Source: Actinopolyspora mortivallis DSM 44261
GTDB taxonomy: Bacteria; Actinomycetota; Actinomycetes; Mycobacteriales; Pseudonocardiaceae
Reading direction: 5' to 3'
NCBI RefSeq assembly: GCF_000384035.1
Contig: NZ_KB913024.1
Location: 2,475,584-2,539,583 of the forward strand
Length of the DNA stretch: 64,000 nucleotides
Below are positions 47,504 through 60,212 of this stretch, piece by piece. A model generated the notes under the pieces. That model was not told the DNA's origin and did not search any database. It was given only the letters and a program-made list of their open reading frames with translations. Every line of letters starts with the position of its first letter. The stretch's first letter is position 1. The translations under genes and the position numbers were made by a program.

Positions 47504-47532
47504 ACGTTAGTCCGAGCGGCAACGGAAGTCAA
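47504..47532 (-). promoter_or_regulatory. promoter of the ilvBNC operon
   Basis: TTGACT (47532-47527) and TAACGT (47509-47504) separated by 17 bases. The predicted start, seven to eight bases after the -10, is at the A of the leader peptide ATG. Confidence 0.7.
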
Positions 47533-47644
47533 ACCCACGGGAAGAACTTCCCACATGGTGGTCACGGCTGGAAGCGGAGTCACGGTGGACACGGGAGTCC
47601 GCGCCGTCGAACCACCCCCGCTGCCCAGGTGAGACCATCGAGGA

Positions 47645-48226
47645 ATGAGCCAAGCCAGTACCCCGGAGCCGACGCCGGACAGCACCACCCACGACTCCCA
47701 CCCTCCGCAGGAGGAGGCGGAAGCCGCCACCGCCGGGCGGGACAGCGACGACCAGCACACGGACTCCGCCCCGGAGAGCACGGACTCGGGGAGCGATCCG
47801 GCGGAGGAGGACGCCCTGCCGGAGAACCCCCGCATGGTTTTCCGGTTCACCCGGGTCGCAGTGCTGGTGATCCTGGTGGTGGCCGTGGGCATCAGCCCCG
47901 CGGCGATGGCCCTGCCCTGGTTGTCCGTGCTGTACGTGATCCCTCTCGGCCTGCTCTACTGGATCTTTCGTATACGCACGGTGGTCGATCGTTCCGGCGT
48001 GACCGCGCGGACGCTGTTCCGCACCCGCCACCTGGAGTGGTCCGAGATCAGGGCCCTGAGCCTGGACGAACGGCGCTGGGTTCGCGCGGTGACCGACACC
48101 GAGCGTGGGATCGTGCTGCCCGTCGTGAGAGTCCGGGACCTCCCGCGGCTGTCCGTGCTGAGCGGCGGAAGGATCCGGGACCCCCTGGCCACGACGCCGC
48201 CGGAGACCGACGACTCCACCTCCTGA
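47645..48226 (+). CDS. membrane protein with bacterial PH domain
   Basis: Homologue in position of Rv3004 (Cfp6). The 193 residues have an acidic, Ser/Glu-rich N-terminal part (about 1-60), two hydrophobic segments (about 70-90 and 92-108) and a C-terminal PH-like domain (VVDRSGVTARTLFRTRHLEWSEIRAL). ATG 47645. It is divergent from ilvB, sharing the promoter region 47533-47644. Function unknown. Confidence 0.8.
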   Translation: MSQASTPEPTPDSTTHDSHPPQEEAEAATAGRDSDDQHTDSAPESTDSGSDPAEEDALPENPRMVFRFTRVAVLVILVVAVGISPAAMALPWLSVLYVIPLGLLYWIFRIRTVVDRSGVTARTLFRTRHLEWSEIRALSLDERRWVRAVTDTERGIVLPVVRVRDLPRLSVLSGGRIRDPLATTPPETDDSTS

Positions 48227-48394
48227 ACGCCCGGCGCATCTCTCACGATACGGACAGAGTCCGCACAAGGAGACCGCGAGACGAACCGAAAAATCCCCAG
48301 AGTAGGCTCGTACTCACCGCGAACGCCACGACGCCCACAAGGCGCGACGAACTTCGCCGTCTCCGGCGACTTCCCACGAAGTGAGAGTTACCCC

Positions 48395-50239
48395 ATGCCC
48401 GAGTTGCGTTCCCGCACGACGACACACGGTCGCAACGCCGCGGGCGCCCGCTCCCTGTGGCGCGCCACCGGCATGAGCGACGACGACTTCGGCAAACCGA
48501 TCGTGGCCATCGCCAACTCCTACACCCAGTTCGTCCCCGGACACGTACACCTGCGTGACCTGGGCGGGGTGATCGCGGAGGCCGTTCGTGCCGCCGGAGG
48601 TGTTCCCCGCGAGTTCAACACCATCGCGATCGACGACGGGATCGCCATGGGACACGGCGGCATGCTGTACTCGCTGCCCTCCCGGGAACTCATCGCGGAC
48701 TCGGTGGAGTACATGGTCAACGGCCACCGCGCCGACGCTCTGGTGTGCCTGTCGAACTGCGACAAGATCACTCCGGGGATGCTCAACGCCGCGATGCGGC
48801 TGAACATCCCGACCGTGTTCGTCTCCGGAGGACCGATGGAGGCGGGCAAGGCCGTGGTGGTCGACGGCGTGGCCCACGCCCCCACCGACCTGATCACCAC
48901 GATCGCCGCCTCGGCGAACTCCGAGGTGGACGAGGCCGGACTGACCGAGGTGGAACGGTCCGCCTGTCCCACCTGCGGCTCGTGCTCGGGCATGTTCACC
49001 GCGAACTCGATGAACTGCCTGACCGAGGCCCTCGGCCTGGCCCTTCCCGGCAACGGCTCGACCCTGGCCACCCACCGCGAACGCCGCGACCTGTTCGAGG
49101 ACGCGGGACGCACGGTGGTCGAGCTGGCCGAACGCTGGTACCGGCACGACGACGCCACGGTGCTGCCGCGCTCGATCGCCGGTAAGAAGGCCTTCGACAA
49201 CGCGCTCGCCCTGGACATGGCCATGGGCGGCTCGACGAACACCGTGCTGCACACTCTCGCGGCGGCCCGCGAGGGTGAGATCGACTTCACGCTCTCCGAC
49301 ATCGAGGAGATCAGCAGGCGGGTTCCCTGCCTGGCCAAGGTCAGCCCCAACTCCACCTACCACATGGAGGACGTCCACCGGGCGGGCGGCATCGCGGCGA
49401 TACTCGGCGAACTCGACCGTGCCGGTCTCCTCCACCGCGACGTCGGCTCCGTGCACAGCGCGAACCTCGATGAGTGGCTGTCCCGGTGGGACGTTCGCGG
49501 GAAGTCGCCGAGTCCTCGGGCGGTGGAACTCTTCCACGCCGCACCGGGTGGTGTGCGCACCACCGAGGCGTTCTCCACCGACAACCGCTGGTCCTCACTG
49601 GACACCGACGCCGCGAACGGATGCATCCGCGACGTGGCCCACGCCCACACCCCGGACGGCGGACTGGCCGTGCTGCGCGGGAACCTGGCCCCGGACGGGG
49701 CTGTGGTCAAAACGGCGGGCGTGGACGAGGAGCTCTGGCGCTTCCACGGCAGGGCGCGGGTGCTGGAAAGCCAGGAGCAGGCCGTCTCCGCGATCCTCAA
49801 CAAGGAGATCGAGGCCGGCGACGTGCTGGTCATCCGGTACGAGGGTCCCGCCGGTGGTCCCGGTATGCAGGAGATGCTGCATCCGACCGCCTTCCTCAAG
49901 GGAGCGCGCATGGACCGGGAGTGCGCCCTGGTCACCGACGGGCGTTTCTCCGGCGGAACCTCGGGACTGTCGATCGGACACGTCTCCCCCGAAGCCGCCA
50001 ACGGCGGAACGATCGGACTCGTCCAGGACGGTGACGAGATCCTCGTCGACGTGGCCAAGCGTGAACTCGAACTCCTCGTCGACGACGAGACACTGGACCG
50101 ACGCCGGGCCAAGATGGACAGCTCCGAGCACCCGTGGCAACCGCACGAACGGCAGCGGGAGGTGAGTACCGCGCTTCGTGCCTACGCGAGCCTGGCCACC
50201 TCGGCCTCGTTCGGTGCGGTGCGCTCCCTCGCACGGTGA
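48395..50239 (+). CDS. ilvD: dihydroxy-acid dehydratase
   Basis: Iron-sulfur dehydratase, third enzyme of Val/Ile synthesis. The 614 residues include [11 protein letters not shown] with C122, and [11 protein letters not shown] with C194 and C197, which are the cluster ligands, plus [19 protein letters not shown] near the C-terminus. ATG 48395 starts [21 protein letters not shown]. No attenuator or leader peptide is obvious in the 168 bases upstream. A second copy end is at the right edge of the window. Confidence 0.97.
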   Translation: MPELRSRTTTHGRNAAGARSLWRATGMSDDDFGKPIVAIANSYTQFVPGHVHLRDLGGVIAEAVRAAGGVPREFNTIAIDDGIAMGHGGMLYSLPSRELIADSVEYMVNGHRADALVCLSNCDKITPGMLNAAMRLNIPTVFVSGGPMEAGKAVVVDGVAHAPTDLITTIAASANSEVDEAGLTEVERSACPTCGSCSGMFTANSMNCLTEALGLALPGNGSTLATHRERRDLFEDAGRTVVELAERWYRHDDATVLPRSIAGKKAFDNALALDMAMGGSTNTVLHTLAAAREGEIDFTLSDIEEISRRVPCLAKVSPNSTYHMEDVHRAGGIAAILGELDRAGLLHRDVGSVHSANLDEWLSRWDVRGKSPSPRAVELFHAAPGGVRTTEAFSTDNRWSSLDTDAANGCIRDVAHAHTPDGGLAVLRGNLAPDGAVVKTAGVDEELWRFHGRARVLESQEQAVSAILNKEIEAGDVLVIRYEGPAGGPGMQEMLHPTAFLKGARMDRECALVTDGRFSGGTSGLSIGHVSPEAANGGTIGLVQDGDEILVDVAKRELELLVDDETLDRRRAKMDSSEHPWQPHERQREVSTALRAYASLATSASFGAVRSLAR

Positions 50240-50243
50240 GTCC

Positions 50244-50273
50244 CCGGTCGGCGTCCCGACGGGCGCCGACCGG
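50244..50273. terminator. bidirectional hairpin between ilvD and the DoxX gene
   Basis: Perfect 10-base-pair stem CCGGTCGGCG/CGCCGACCGG (50244-50253 with 50264-50273) whose loop can add a CCC/GGG pairing. Confidence 0.7.
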
Positions 50274-50289
50274 TGTGCCACGGAACCGC

Positions 50290-50997
50290 TCAGCGCAGCC
50301 CCAACAACACCCCGGTCACGACGGCCGCGGCCAGCAGCAGCCCCGTGGTGCCGCTGAGCACCGGACGTCGGAACCACACACTGCCGTTGTCCACGGAGGC
50401 TCTGCCCGGGCCGGTGAACAGCAGGCCCAACGCCACCGCCCCCACCAGCAGCGGATACTCCGCTCCTCCCTGGTCCAGGAAGAACCCGTCCCCCGCCCGC
50501 AGCAGCACGGCACCGGTCATCACACCGAGTACCCCGGCGGCGGCCAGGGGGGTGAACAGCCCGAGGACCAGCAGGATCCCCGCTCCGAACTCGGTGACCC
50601 CGGTGACCGCGGCCAGCACCTCGGTGCGGCGGAACCCCGCGGCGGCCAGCACCTCTGCGGTGCCGTCGAGTCCGGCTCCCCCGAAGGCCCCGAAAAGCTT
50701 CCTGGCACCGTGGGCGACGAAGACCACCCCCAGCACCGAACGCACCAGCAGCAGACCGAGATCGAGGCCCCGGTGCCAGGCCGTGCCCTCCGGGACGGTG
50801 GGGAACTCGTCGTGGAACTCCAGGTCCCCACGCAGCGCTCCCGCCCCGGTGTTCCCGTAGGCCTCGTCGTCGTAGTAGTCGAGCCCGGTGACGCCCCCCG
50901 TCTTGGGCGGGTCGACACCGAGAGGGTCCGCCCGCGAGGAATCGTTCGGTGACACGGACCACCCGTTCTCGTCGGGCCGATCATCGTGGATGCGCAC
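50290..50997 (-). CDS. DoxX family membrane protein
   Basis: Four-helix membrane protein, homologue in place of Rv3005c; mycobacterial DoxX partners with SodA and SseA in an oxidoreductase complex. The first ~75 residues are a hydrophilic acidic tail, then helices at about 80-97, 125-145, 150-168 and 212-233 with VAHGARKLFGAFGG typical of the family. GTG 50997. It is divergent from the lipoprotein gene. Partner genes are not in the window. Confidence 0.87.
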   Translation of the reverse strand: MRIHDDRPDENGWSVSPNDSSRADPLGVDPPKTGGVTGLDYYDDEAYGNTGAGALRGDLEFHDEFPTVPEGTAWHRGLDLGLLLVRSVLGVVFVAHGARKLFGAFGGAGLDGTAEVLAAAGFRRTEVLAAVTGVTEFGAGILLVLGLFTPLAAAGVLGVMTGAVLLRAGDGFFLDQGGAEYPLLVGAVALGLLFTGPGRASVDNGSVWFRRPVLSGTTGLLLAAAVVTGVLLGLR

Positions 50998-51165
50998 GCT
51001 GGCAGGCTAGGACATCCACATCGGAGCGTGCGACCCTTTCGGCGCGATCGGCGGGCCTCCTGCCGGAGGATGGCTACGGAAAGCCCTCCTCCGGAACGTC
51101 CCCGCGGCGACCGGCGCTCGGCCTCACGTGCCGTGTTCACCGCGCAACGGCTATCGTCGGTGACC

Positions 51166-52356
51166 GTGGTGCTCCACTCAGGCAACCGAGAACCCCGCGG
51201 CCGTGTACCGGGCAGGTACGCGGTCGCCGGTGCCGTGCTGACCGCCCTCGCCCTCGTGGGGGGATGCGCCGACTTCCCCGAGCAGCACCCGCGGAGCTGG
51301 CGGGAGCAGCCCTCGCTGCGTCCCCAGGCCGGCCCGGAACCCCGGGTCGAGGGGGAGGAGCAGGAACCGCCCTCCGGAGAGCGTCCCCGCTCCCGCCCGG
51401 AACAACCACCGGAAGGATGCACCGACCCCGACCCGGCCGTGGTCGCCACCTGCCTGGCACCGGTGGGCGCGGTGGCCGCGCTGCCGGGAGGGAACTCCGC
51501 GCTGGTGGGAGAACGCACCACCGGGCGTGTCCTGCGGGTGCACACCGGGCGCCCCACCGAGGAGATCACCAGGATCCCGGTCGACCCCACCGGCGGAGGA
51601 GGTCTGACCGGACTCAGCCTCTCTCCCAGCTACGCCGAGGACGGTCTGGTCTACGCCTACGTCACCACCGAGACGGACAACAGGGTGGTGCGCATAGCCC
51701 CCGGTGACCCACCCGAGGCCGTACTCACCGGCATCCCGCGTGGACCCAGCGGAAACGGCGGGGCCATCACCGTGGGAGGCCGGGACTCCCTGATCGTCGC
51801 CACCGGCGACGCGGGCTCGCCGGAGCGGGCCTCCGACCCGGAGAACCTGGCCGGAAAGCTCCTGCGGATCGACTCCTTCGGCGAACCCACCGAGGACAAT
51901 CCCTCCCCGGACTCTCCGGTGGTCTCCACGGGGCTCACCACTCCGGAGGGAGTGTGTGCCGCCGAGCGCGGCACGGCCTTCTGGGTCACCGACCGCGGGT
52001 CGGACCGCGAGATACTCCACCGGCTCGTCCCCGGGGAGGAAACAGGCCCCCCAGCGTGGAGCTGGCGGGACAACCCGGGGATCTCCGACTGCGCCACCGT
52101 GGGGGCGAGCCTGGTCGTCACCCTGAGCGGGCAACAGGCCGTCTCCACCATGCGCCCGGGCCCGGAGGGAACCTTCACCGGAGAGCCCCAGCGGGGACTG
52201 GAGGACACCTACGGACGTTTCTCCGCGGCGGCGGGAGGACCGGACGGGATGCTGTGGCTGGGCACCTCGAACAGGAACGGCGGAGATCCTGTCTCCAGCG
52301 ACGACCGGGTGATCCGGGTCGAGCCACCCTCCGGAGGCGGAGGAGGCAAGGAGTAG
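51166..52356 (+). CDS. lipoprotein of the glucose/sorbosone dehydrogenase family (LppZ-like)
   Basis: Secreted lipoprotein with a beta-propeller fold. From GTG 51166 it has 396 residues: signal peptide AVAGAVLTALALVGGC with lipid-attachment Cys 34, a Pro/Glu-rich linker, then the propeller (EDGLVYAYVTTETDNRVVRI, GGAITVGGRDSLIVATGDAG). PQQ-dependent oxidation is the family label, but activity for this group is unproven. A TATCGT eight bases upstream of the start suggests a leaderless transcript. Matches the place of lppZ (Rv3006). Confidence 0.83.
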   Translation: MVLHSGNREPRGRVPGRYAVAGAVLTALALVGGCADFPEQHPRSWREQPSLRPQAGPEPRVEGEEQEPPSGERPRSRPEQPPEGCTDPDPAVVATCLAPVGAVAALPGGNSALVGERTTGRVLRVHTGRPTEEITRIPVDPTGGGGLTGLSLSPSYAEDGLVYAYVTTETDNRVVRIAPGDPPEAVLTGIPRGPSGNGGAITVGGRDSLIVATGDAGSPERASDPENLAGKLLRIDSFGEPTEDNPSPDSPVVSTGLTTPEGVCAAERGTAFWVTDRGSDREILHRLVPGEETGPPAWSWRDNPGISDCATVGASLVVTLSGQQAVSTMRPGPEGTFTGEPQRGLEDTYGRFSAAAGGPDGMLWLGTSNRNGGDPVSSDDRVIRVEPPSGGGGGKE

Positions 52357-52380
52357 ACCCGACCGGTCCGGCCTCGCCGG

Positions 52381-52415
52381 GGAGCACGCGGCCGTCACAA
52401 CCGGCCGCGTGCTCC
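52381..52415. terminator. bidirectional hairpin between the lipoprotein gene and gatB
   Basis: 14-base-pair perfect stem (52381 arm GGAGCACGCGGCCG to 52394, with 52402-52415), seven-base loop, between convergent genes. Confidence 0.75.
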
Positions 52416-52423
52416 GCGGGAGG

Positions 52424-53932
52424 TCACTGCTGCCCGCAGGCCTCCAGCACCAGCTCGCGGACCCGTTTGGCGTCGGCCTGCCCGCTGGTCGCCTTCATCA
52501 CGGCGCCGACGATCGCACCGGCGGCCTGGACCTTGCCACCACGGATCTTCTCGGCGGCGTCGGGCTGGGCGGCCAGGGCCTCGTCCACGGCGGCCCGCAG
52601 CGAGGAGTCGTCGGAGACCACCTCCAGCCCGTCGGCCGCGATGATCTCGTCGGGTTCACCACGCCCCTCCAGCACCCCGTCGACGACCTGCCGGGCGAGC
52701 TTGTGGGTGAGTTTGCCCTCCCCCACCAACTCGATCACCCTGGCCACCTGGGACGGCGTGATCGGCAACGCGGCCAGCTCCACACCACGTTCGTTGGCCC
52801 GCTGGCTCAGATAGGCCACCCACCAGGAACGGGCCTCGGACGGCGTGGCCCCGGCGTCCACGGTGGCCGAGACGAGATCCAGGGCACCGGCGTTGACCAG
52901 GTCACGCAGTTCCTCGTCCGAGAGCTGCCACTGCTGCTGCACCCGCCTGCGCCGTTCCCACGGCATCTCGGGGAGGGTGGCGCGCAGCTGTTCCACCCAC
53001 TCCCGGGAGGGAGCGATGGGAACCAGATCCGGTTCGGGGAAGTACCGGTAGTCCTCGGCCTCCTCCTTGCGCCGTCCCGAGGAGGTCTCCCCCGTGGACT
53101 CGTCGAAGTGCCTGGTCTCCTGCACGATCTCCGAGCCGTTGCTCAGCAGCGTGGCCTGTCTGCGCATCTCGAAACGCACGGCGCGCTCGATGCTGCGGAA
53201 GGAGTTGACGTTCTTCGTCTCGGTACGGGTGCCGAAACCGGTCTCACCCTTGGGGGCCAACGAGACGTTCGCGTCGCAGCGCAGCGATCCCTGGTCCATC
53301 CGGACGTCGGAAACCCCCATGGAACGCAGCAGGTCGCGCAGCGCCGTGACATAGGCACGCGCGACCTCGGGGGCACGTTCCCCGGCTCCCGTGATCGGCT
53401 TGGTGACGATCTCGATCAGGGGAACCCCGGCCCTGTTGTAGTCCAGCAGGGAGTGCTCGGCACCGTGGATCCGGCCGTCGGCACCCCCCACGTGGGAGGA
53501 CTTGCCGGTGTCCTCCTCCATGTGCGCCCGTTCGATGCCCACACGGAAGGTCTGCCCGTCGTCGAGCTCCACGTCGAGATGACCGTCGAAGACGATCGGC
53601 TCGTCGTACTGCGAGGTCTGGAAGTTCTTGGGCATGTCCGGGTAGAAGTAGTTCTTCCGCGCGAACCTGCACCACTCGGCGACCTCGCAGTTCAACGCCA
53701 GACCGATGCGGATGGCCGACTCCACGGCGGTGCCGTTGACCACGGGCAACGCACCGGGCATCCCCAGACAGACCGGGCACACCCGCGTGTTCGGCTCGGC
53801 GCCGAACTCGTTGGCACAGCCACAGAACATCTTGGTGGCCGTGGACAACTCGACATGCACCTCGAGGCCCAACGTCGGATCGAAACGACGCAGCACCTCG
53901 TCGTAATCCATGATCTCGGCGACCGCCGTCAT
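52424..53932 (-). CDS. gatB: aspartyl/glutamyl-tRNA amidotransferase subunit B
   Basis: tRNA-binding, phosphorylating subunit of GatCAB that converts Glu-tRNA(Gln) to Gln-tRNA(Gln). The 502 residues begin with the diagnostic [19 protein letters not shown], with CANEF and [13 protein letters not shown] zinc-binding Cys, and end with the YqeY-like tail. ATG 53932 overlaps the stop of a small gene (ATGA). In order gatC-gatA-orf-gatB. Confidence 0.97.
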   Translation of the reverse strand: MTAVAEIMDYDEVLRRFDPTLGLEVHVELSTATKMFCGCANEFGAEPNTRVCPVCLGMPGALPVVNGTAVESAIRIGLALNCEVAEWCRFARKNYFYPDMPKNFQTSQYDEPIVFDGHLDVELDDGQTFRVGIERAHMEEDTGKSSHVGGADGRIHGAEHSLLDYNRAGVPLIEIVTKPITGAGERAPEVARAYVTALRDLLRSMGVSDVRMDQGSLRCDANVSLAPKGETGFGTRTETKNVNSFRSIERAVRFEMRRQATLLSNGSEIVQETRHFDESTGETSSGRRKEEAEDYRYFPEPDLVPIAPSREWVEQLRATLPEMPWERRRRVQQQWQLSDEELRDLVNAGALDLVSATVDAGATPSEARSWWVAYLSQRANERGVELAALPITPSQVARVIELVGEGKLTHKLARQVVDGVLEGRGEPDEIIAADGLEVVSDDSSLRAAVDEALAAQPDAAEKIRGGKVQAAGAIVGAVMKATSGQADAKRVRELVLEACGQQ

Positions 53933-54123
53933 CGCTGTCCCGCCTTACGTACCTCACGAACCGCCAACGCCACCCCGGTGATCAGCCCGAGAACGGTGAC
54001 GATCGCGTCGGCCATCACCAGCCGGTCCCTGTCCCTGTGGGCCTGACGGATCTTGCCGCGTAGGCCAATTCCCCTGGACAACTCGGCTCCCACCGCGAGC
54101 AACGCCCGTAGCTTGGGATTCAT
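53929..54123 (-). CDS. small membrane protein between gatA and gatB
   Basis: 64 residues: [27 protein letters not shown], a charged stretch, then one likely membrane helix ([20 protein letters not shown], about 38-57). I do not recognise the family. Its ATG overlaps the gatA stop (ATGA at 54120-54123) and its stop overlaps the gatB start (53929-53932). Double coupling makes it likely to be a real gene. The M. tuberculosis order has pfkA in this place. Confidence 0.7.
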   Translation of the reverse strand: MNPKLRALLAVGAELSRGIGLRGKIRQAHRDRDRLVMADAIVTVLGLITGVALAVREVRKAGQR

Positions 54124-55670
54124 CGGGCCACCTCCAACTGTGGAACACGGTCGATCAGCGCGCCGCCCGCGGCGGCGTTCCTGGCCGCCTCGTAGGCCGC
54201 CCCCACCCGGTACAGCCGTTCGTCGGCCATGGCGGGAGCCATGATCTGCAGTCCGACCGGCAGACCGTCCTCCGCCGCGAGCCCGGAGGGCACGCTCATG
54301 GCCGCGTTGCCGGCGAGATTGCTGGGAATCGTGCACAGGTCGGCCAGGTACATGGCCATCGGGTCGTCGGCCCGCTCCCCGATGCGGAAGGCGGTGGTGG
54401 GGGTCGTCGGGGAGACGAGCACGTCCACCCGCTCGAACGCGGCCGCGAAATCCCGGCTGACCAGCGTCCGCACCTTCTGCGCCTGACCGTAGTAGGCGTC
54501 GTAGTAACCGGAGGACAACGCGTAGGTGCCGAGCATGATCCGTCGTTTGACCTCGGCACCGAAGCCCTGCTCCCTGGTGAGGGACATGACCTCCTCGGTG
54601 CTGCGGTCCCCGTCGTCACCGACGCGCAGCCCGTAACGCATGGCGTCGAACCGGGCGAGGTTCGAGGAGCACTCGCTGGGGGCGATCAGGTAGTAGGCCC
54701 CCAGGGCGTACTCGAAGTGGGGACAGGAGACCTCGACGACCTCGGCACCGAGTTCGGTGAGGGTTTCCACGGCGGTACGGAAGGAGTCCAGCACTCCCCG
54801 CTGGTAGCCCTCCCCGGAGAACTCGCGGACGACTCCCACGCGGACCCCCCGGAGGTCACCCGCGGCTCCTTCCTTCGCCGCGGCCGTCACCCCGGGCACG
54901 GGCGCGTCGATCGAGGTCGAGTCCATCGGGTCGTGCCCGGCGATGACCTCGTGCAGCATGGCCGCGTCCAACACGGTGCGTCCGCACGGTCCTCCCTGGT
55001 CCAGGGAGGAGGAGAAGGCGACCAGGCCGTAGCGTGAGACACCGCCGTAGGTCGGCTTGACTCCCACGGTGCCCGTGACCGCGGCGGGCTGGCGGATGGA
55101 GCCGCCCGTGTCGGTCCCGATGGCCAGCGGCGCCTCGAAGGCGGCCAGCGCCGCCGAGGAGCCACCACCGGAACCACCGGGTACCCGCTCCAGATCCCAG
55201 GGATTGTGGGTGGCACCGAAGGCGGAGTTCTCGGTGGAGGACCCCATGGCGAACTCGTCCATGTTGGTTTTGCCGAGAATCACCACACCGGCCTCGCGGA
55301 GGCGCGCCGCCACCGTGGAGTCGTACGGCGGGACCCACCCCTCCAGCATCTTCGAACCACAGGTGGTGGGCATGTCGGTGGTGGTGAACACGTCCTTGAG
55401 CGCCAGCGGTACTCCCGCCAGCGGCGAGACCGCCCTGCCCGCGGCGCGGTCCTCGTCGGCACGGCGCGCCGCTTCGAGCGCCTCCCGCCGGTCCACGTGG
55501 AGGAAGGCTCCCACCGCGGGCTCCACCGCTTCGACACGGTCGAGATGAGCCCGGGTGACTTCCACCGCGGACACCTCGCCGGAGGCGAGTCGGGCTGCCA
55601 GTTCGGAGGCCGTCAGACGGGTGAGCTCGGTGGCACCGCCCCCCTCCGGACCGGACGTCGTCGAGGTCAT
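54120..55670 (-). CDS. gatA: aspartyl/glutamyl-tRNA amidotransferase subunit A
   Basis: Amidase subunit, releases ammonia from glutamine. ATG 55670 overlaps the gatC stop (TGATG), giving 516 residues. Catalytic Lys in [10 protein letters not shown], cis-Ser and nucleophile Ser in [29 protein letters not shown] in between. GAGGAGGC lies upstream. Co-transcribed in gatC-gatA-orf-gatB. Confidence 0.97.
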   Translation of the reverse strand: MTSTTSGPEGGGATELTRLTASELAARLASGEVSAVEVTRAHLDRVEAVEPAVGAFLHVDRREALEAARRADEDRAAGRAVSPLAGVPLALKDVFTTTDMPTTCGSKMLEGWVPPYDSTVAARLREAGVVILGKTNMDEFAMGSSTENSAFGATHNPWDLERVPGGSGGGSSAALAAFEAPLAIGTDTGGSIRQPAAVTGTVGVKPTYGGVSRYGLVAFSSSLDQGGPCGRTVLDAAMLHEVIAGHDPMDSTSIDAPVPGVTAAAKEGAAGDLRGVRVGVVREFSGEGYQRGVLDSFRTAVETLTELGAEVVEVSCPHFEYALGAYYLIAPSECSSNLARFDAMRYGLRVGDDGDRSTEEVMSLTREQGFGAEVKRRIMLGTYALSSGYYDAYYGQAQKVRTLVSRDFAAAFERVDVLVSPTTPTTAFRIGERADDPMAMYLADLCTIPSNLAGNAAMSVPSGLAAEDGLPVGLQIMAPAMADERLYRVGAAYEAARNAAAGGALIDRVPQLEVAR

Positions 55671-55969
55671 CACGCCTCCTCGTTCAAAATCCGTGGTACG
55701 CGGAACCTGTTCTCCTCGGTCGCCGGAGCTCCGGCCAGGGCCTGCTCCCGGGAGAGCCCCTCGCGTACCTCGTCGGGCCGAAAGACGTTGGTCACCGGTA
55801 CCGCGTGGGACGTGGGCGGTATGTCGTCGGCGGCGACCTCGCCCACCCTGGCCACCGCGTCGAGAATCACATCGAGCTGACCTGCGAACCGGTCGAGTTC
55901 CTCCTCGGAAACGGCCAGTCTGGCGAGTCCGGCGAGGTGCGCCACCTCGTCACGGGAGATCGTGGACAA
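55670..55969 (-). CDS. gatC: aspartyl/glutamyl-tRNA amidotransferase subunit C
   Basis: 99-residue stabilising subunit of Gat[39 protein letters not shown] is the diagnostic N-terminal region. First gene of the operon; promoter presumably in 55970-56264, a divergent region shared with the ACT gene, in which I see no gene. Confidence 0.95.
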   Translation of the reverse strand: MSTISRDEVAHLAGLARLAVSEEELDRFAGQLDVILDAVARVGEVAADDIPPTSHAVPVTNVFRPDEVREGLSREQALAGAPATEENRFRVPRILNEEA

Positions 55970-56264
55970 TGCGCGGACCCCTTATCATGTCCGGTTCTTT
56001 CTGGTATCCGTTCGTTTCCGGCTACCACACGTGTTCGGGGTAATGAGGTGTCATCGAGTCTATGGGCAGCGGCCTCGGGGGCCTACGGGTGGTTCGTCCG
56101 CCGAGCTCCGGTTCACACGGAGTTCACGGCCACGCCCGATCGACAGCCTCCCACGTCTGTCACAATTTGGCCGGTCTGCTCCAAGCACGGCGGTCACGGA
56201 CCGCCGGTGAACCGTCAGGCGCGGACGGCGAGGTGCCGCGCACGAGGCTGGAGGCGTGAAACCG

Positions 56265-56918
56265 GTGTCCTTCCTCATCCGGGTCCAGATCCCGGACCGT
56301 CCCGGCACTCTCGGGGCGGTGGCGGGCGCGCTGGGCGAGATCGGAGCCGACATTCTCGGTGTGGACGTGGTGGAGCGGAGCAGCGACGGGGCGGTGGACG
56401 ACCTGGTCGTCGAACTGCCCTCCGGCAGACTCCCCGACGTGTTGATCACGGCCGCCGAGTCGGTGGAGGGAGTGCGGGTCGACGCGGTGCGTCCCTACGC
56501 GGGAGTGCTGGACACGCACCGCGAGCTGGAGCTGGTCGAGGAGATCGCGGCCGAGCCGGCTCGTGGGCTGGAGCTGTTCGCCGAGGGAGTTCCCCGGATC
56601 ATCCGTTCGGGGTGGGCGATGGTCTTCGCGCACCGTGCGGGCGGCTCCGAGCACCTCGCCTCCAGCGGCTCCGCCCCGGAGATCGAACACCTCCAGCTCC
56701 CCTGGCTGCCTCTTCCCCGGGCGACGGTCCTCGACGCGGACGACTCGTGGGTTCCGGAGACCTGGCGGGAGCTGGGAACCGAGTTGGCCGCCACCCCCAT
56801 CGGCAAGCCCGACCGCGTGCTGCTGGCCGGACGCCCGGGCGGTCCGAGGTTCCGCACCTCGGAAGTGGCCCGGCTGGCCCACCTGGCCGGCATCGTGGCC
56901 GTGGTGCTGGACGGCTGA
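56265..56918 (+). CDS. ACT-domain protein
   Basis: Probable amino-acid-binding protein (Rv3013 in synteny). The GTG at 56265 has GGAGGC nine bases upstream and gives 217 residues; another GTG at 56256 sits too close to that site. The ACT domain is at about 1-75 (VSFLIRVQIPDRPGTLGAVAGALGEIGADILGVDVV). The rest is unassigned. Divergent from gatC, convergent with ligA. Ligand unknown. Confidence 0.8.
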   Translation: MSFLIRVQIPDRPGTLGAVAGALGEIGADILGVDVVERSSDGAVDDLVVELPSGRLPDVLITAAESVEGVRVDAVRPYAGVLDTHRELELVEEIAAEPARGLELFAEGVPRIIRSGWAMVFAHRAGGSEHLASSGSAPEIEHLQLPWLPLPRATVLDADDSWVPETWRELGTELAATPIGKPDRVLLAGRPGGPRFRTSEVARLAHLAGIVAVVLDG

Positions 56919-56934
56919 GCCCGCACCCCCAGTG

Positions 56935-56989
56935 CCCACCCGGCCCCGTTCCCGCGAGACCACGTCCCGACGGGGCGAGCGGGTGGGCC
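56935..56989. terminator. bidirectional hairpin between the ACT gene and ligA
   Basis: Nine-base-pair stem GCCCACCCG/CGGGTGGGC (56935-56943 with 56981-56989) extended by GCCCCG/CGGGGC (56944-56949 with 56972-56977) with a three-base bulge. Confidence 0.65.
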
Positions 56990-57000
56990 CGGCGACGGGC

Positions 57001-59205
<2,205 letters not shown>

Positions 59206-59337
59206 CTAACCAGCGGTCCCGACACCGGCGCGCGCTCCCCGCGCTCCGCACCCCGCCGGGTGAACACCGCGGGGCTGCCCGTTTCCGAGCACGGCTCGTG
59301 CCCGCTCCGAACAGCGTTTCCGCCGTGCGGACCCGGA

Positions 59338-60042
59338 TCAGCCTCCCGCGTCCCTCCCGGAACCGTGCTGTCCGGCCAGCGCCCGCACTCGCTCCCGGAA
59401 ACTCAGCAGGTCCACCGCTCCCTCCGGGGGAACGACGGCCGTCTCCACCCGTCCCAGCCGGTCGGCCGCGAGTCTCTCCCCCAGGGTGGCGTGCAGGGGC
59501 AGAAACGTCAGTGCCTCCCGCTCGGCGGCCTCCAGCTCGGCGAAGCCGGGGTGGTACACGGCGACGTCGACCAGCTGCCTGCTCTCGTCGTACTGGGCGG
59601 CCACCCGGACCTGCCCGAGCGGATAGCCCTTGCCGTGCAGGTTCACCGTCACCTCCGTGGGGTCCGGCACGGGCGGCACCGCGTCGTGGTACTCCCAGAG
59701 CGAGTCGGGTTCGGGAGCCTCCGCCTTCCACGCGTCGGTGTAGGGACGCAGCTCCGGATCCGCCTGGGAGGTGAGCACCAGGGCGTAGACGGCTTCCGTC
59801 CCCCGTTCGATCGAAAAGTTCAACCCGGGGTGCAGTTCGGCGACCGCCTCGGCCAGCTGGTGGTCCACCCGATGCGGGGTTCCGTCCCCCAGGGCTGAGC
59901 CCACCAGGGGAAGCAGCTCCTCCCAGCGCCGCCAGAAGGCACGGGCACGCCGCCGGGCCTCCTCCGGGGAGACCGAATCCCCGGGCTCCCGGTTCCGTCC
60001 GCGTCTCCACCGACCGAGTACGCGACGCACGAATCCCAGCAC
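59338..60042 (-). CDS. uncharacterised actinobacterial protein
   Basis: Not recognised. GTG 60042 with GAAGGGAG upstream gives 234 residues. It starts with a basic helix MLGFVRRVLGRWRRGRN, then a soluble domain rich in Trp and acidic residues (RRWEELLPLVGSALGDGTPHRVD, AVYALVLTSQADPELRPY, LWEYHDAVPPVPDP). No signal peptide or membrane helix. It lies between ligA and the transpeptidase gene, all leftward. The 141 bases between its end and ligA hold no gene. Confidence 0.6.
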   Translation of the reverse strand: MLGFVRRVLGRWRRGRNREPGDSVSPEEARRRARAFWRRWEELLPLVGSALGDGTPHRVDHQLAEAVAELHPGLNFSIERGTEAVYALVLTSQADPELRPYTDAWKAEAPEPDSLWEYHDAVPPVPDPTEVTVNLHGKGYPLGQVRVAAQYDESRQLVDVAVYHPGFAELEAAEREALTFLPLHATLGERLAADRLGRVETAVVPPEGAVDLLSFRERVRALAGQHGSGRDAGG

Positions 60043-60212
60043 GGTCCCGCTCCCTTCCTGTCCCGGTGTTCGGTAACGAGCACGGCAGCCGAAGTCCCCT
60101 CCGCGCGCCGGAAAACGAGACTCCTCGGCCACGGGGTCACCCCCCGGGGGACTTCCTATCAGCATCGCTTACCCGTTCGTGGGATTTCCGGGGAACTCCG
60201 GGGCACGGTCGC

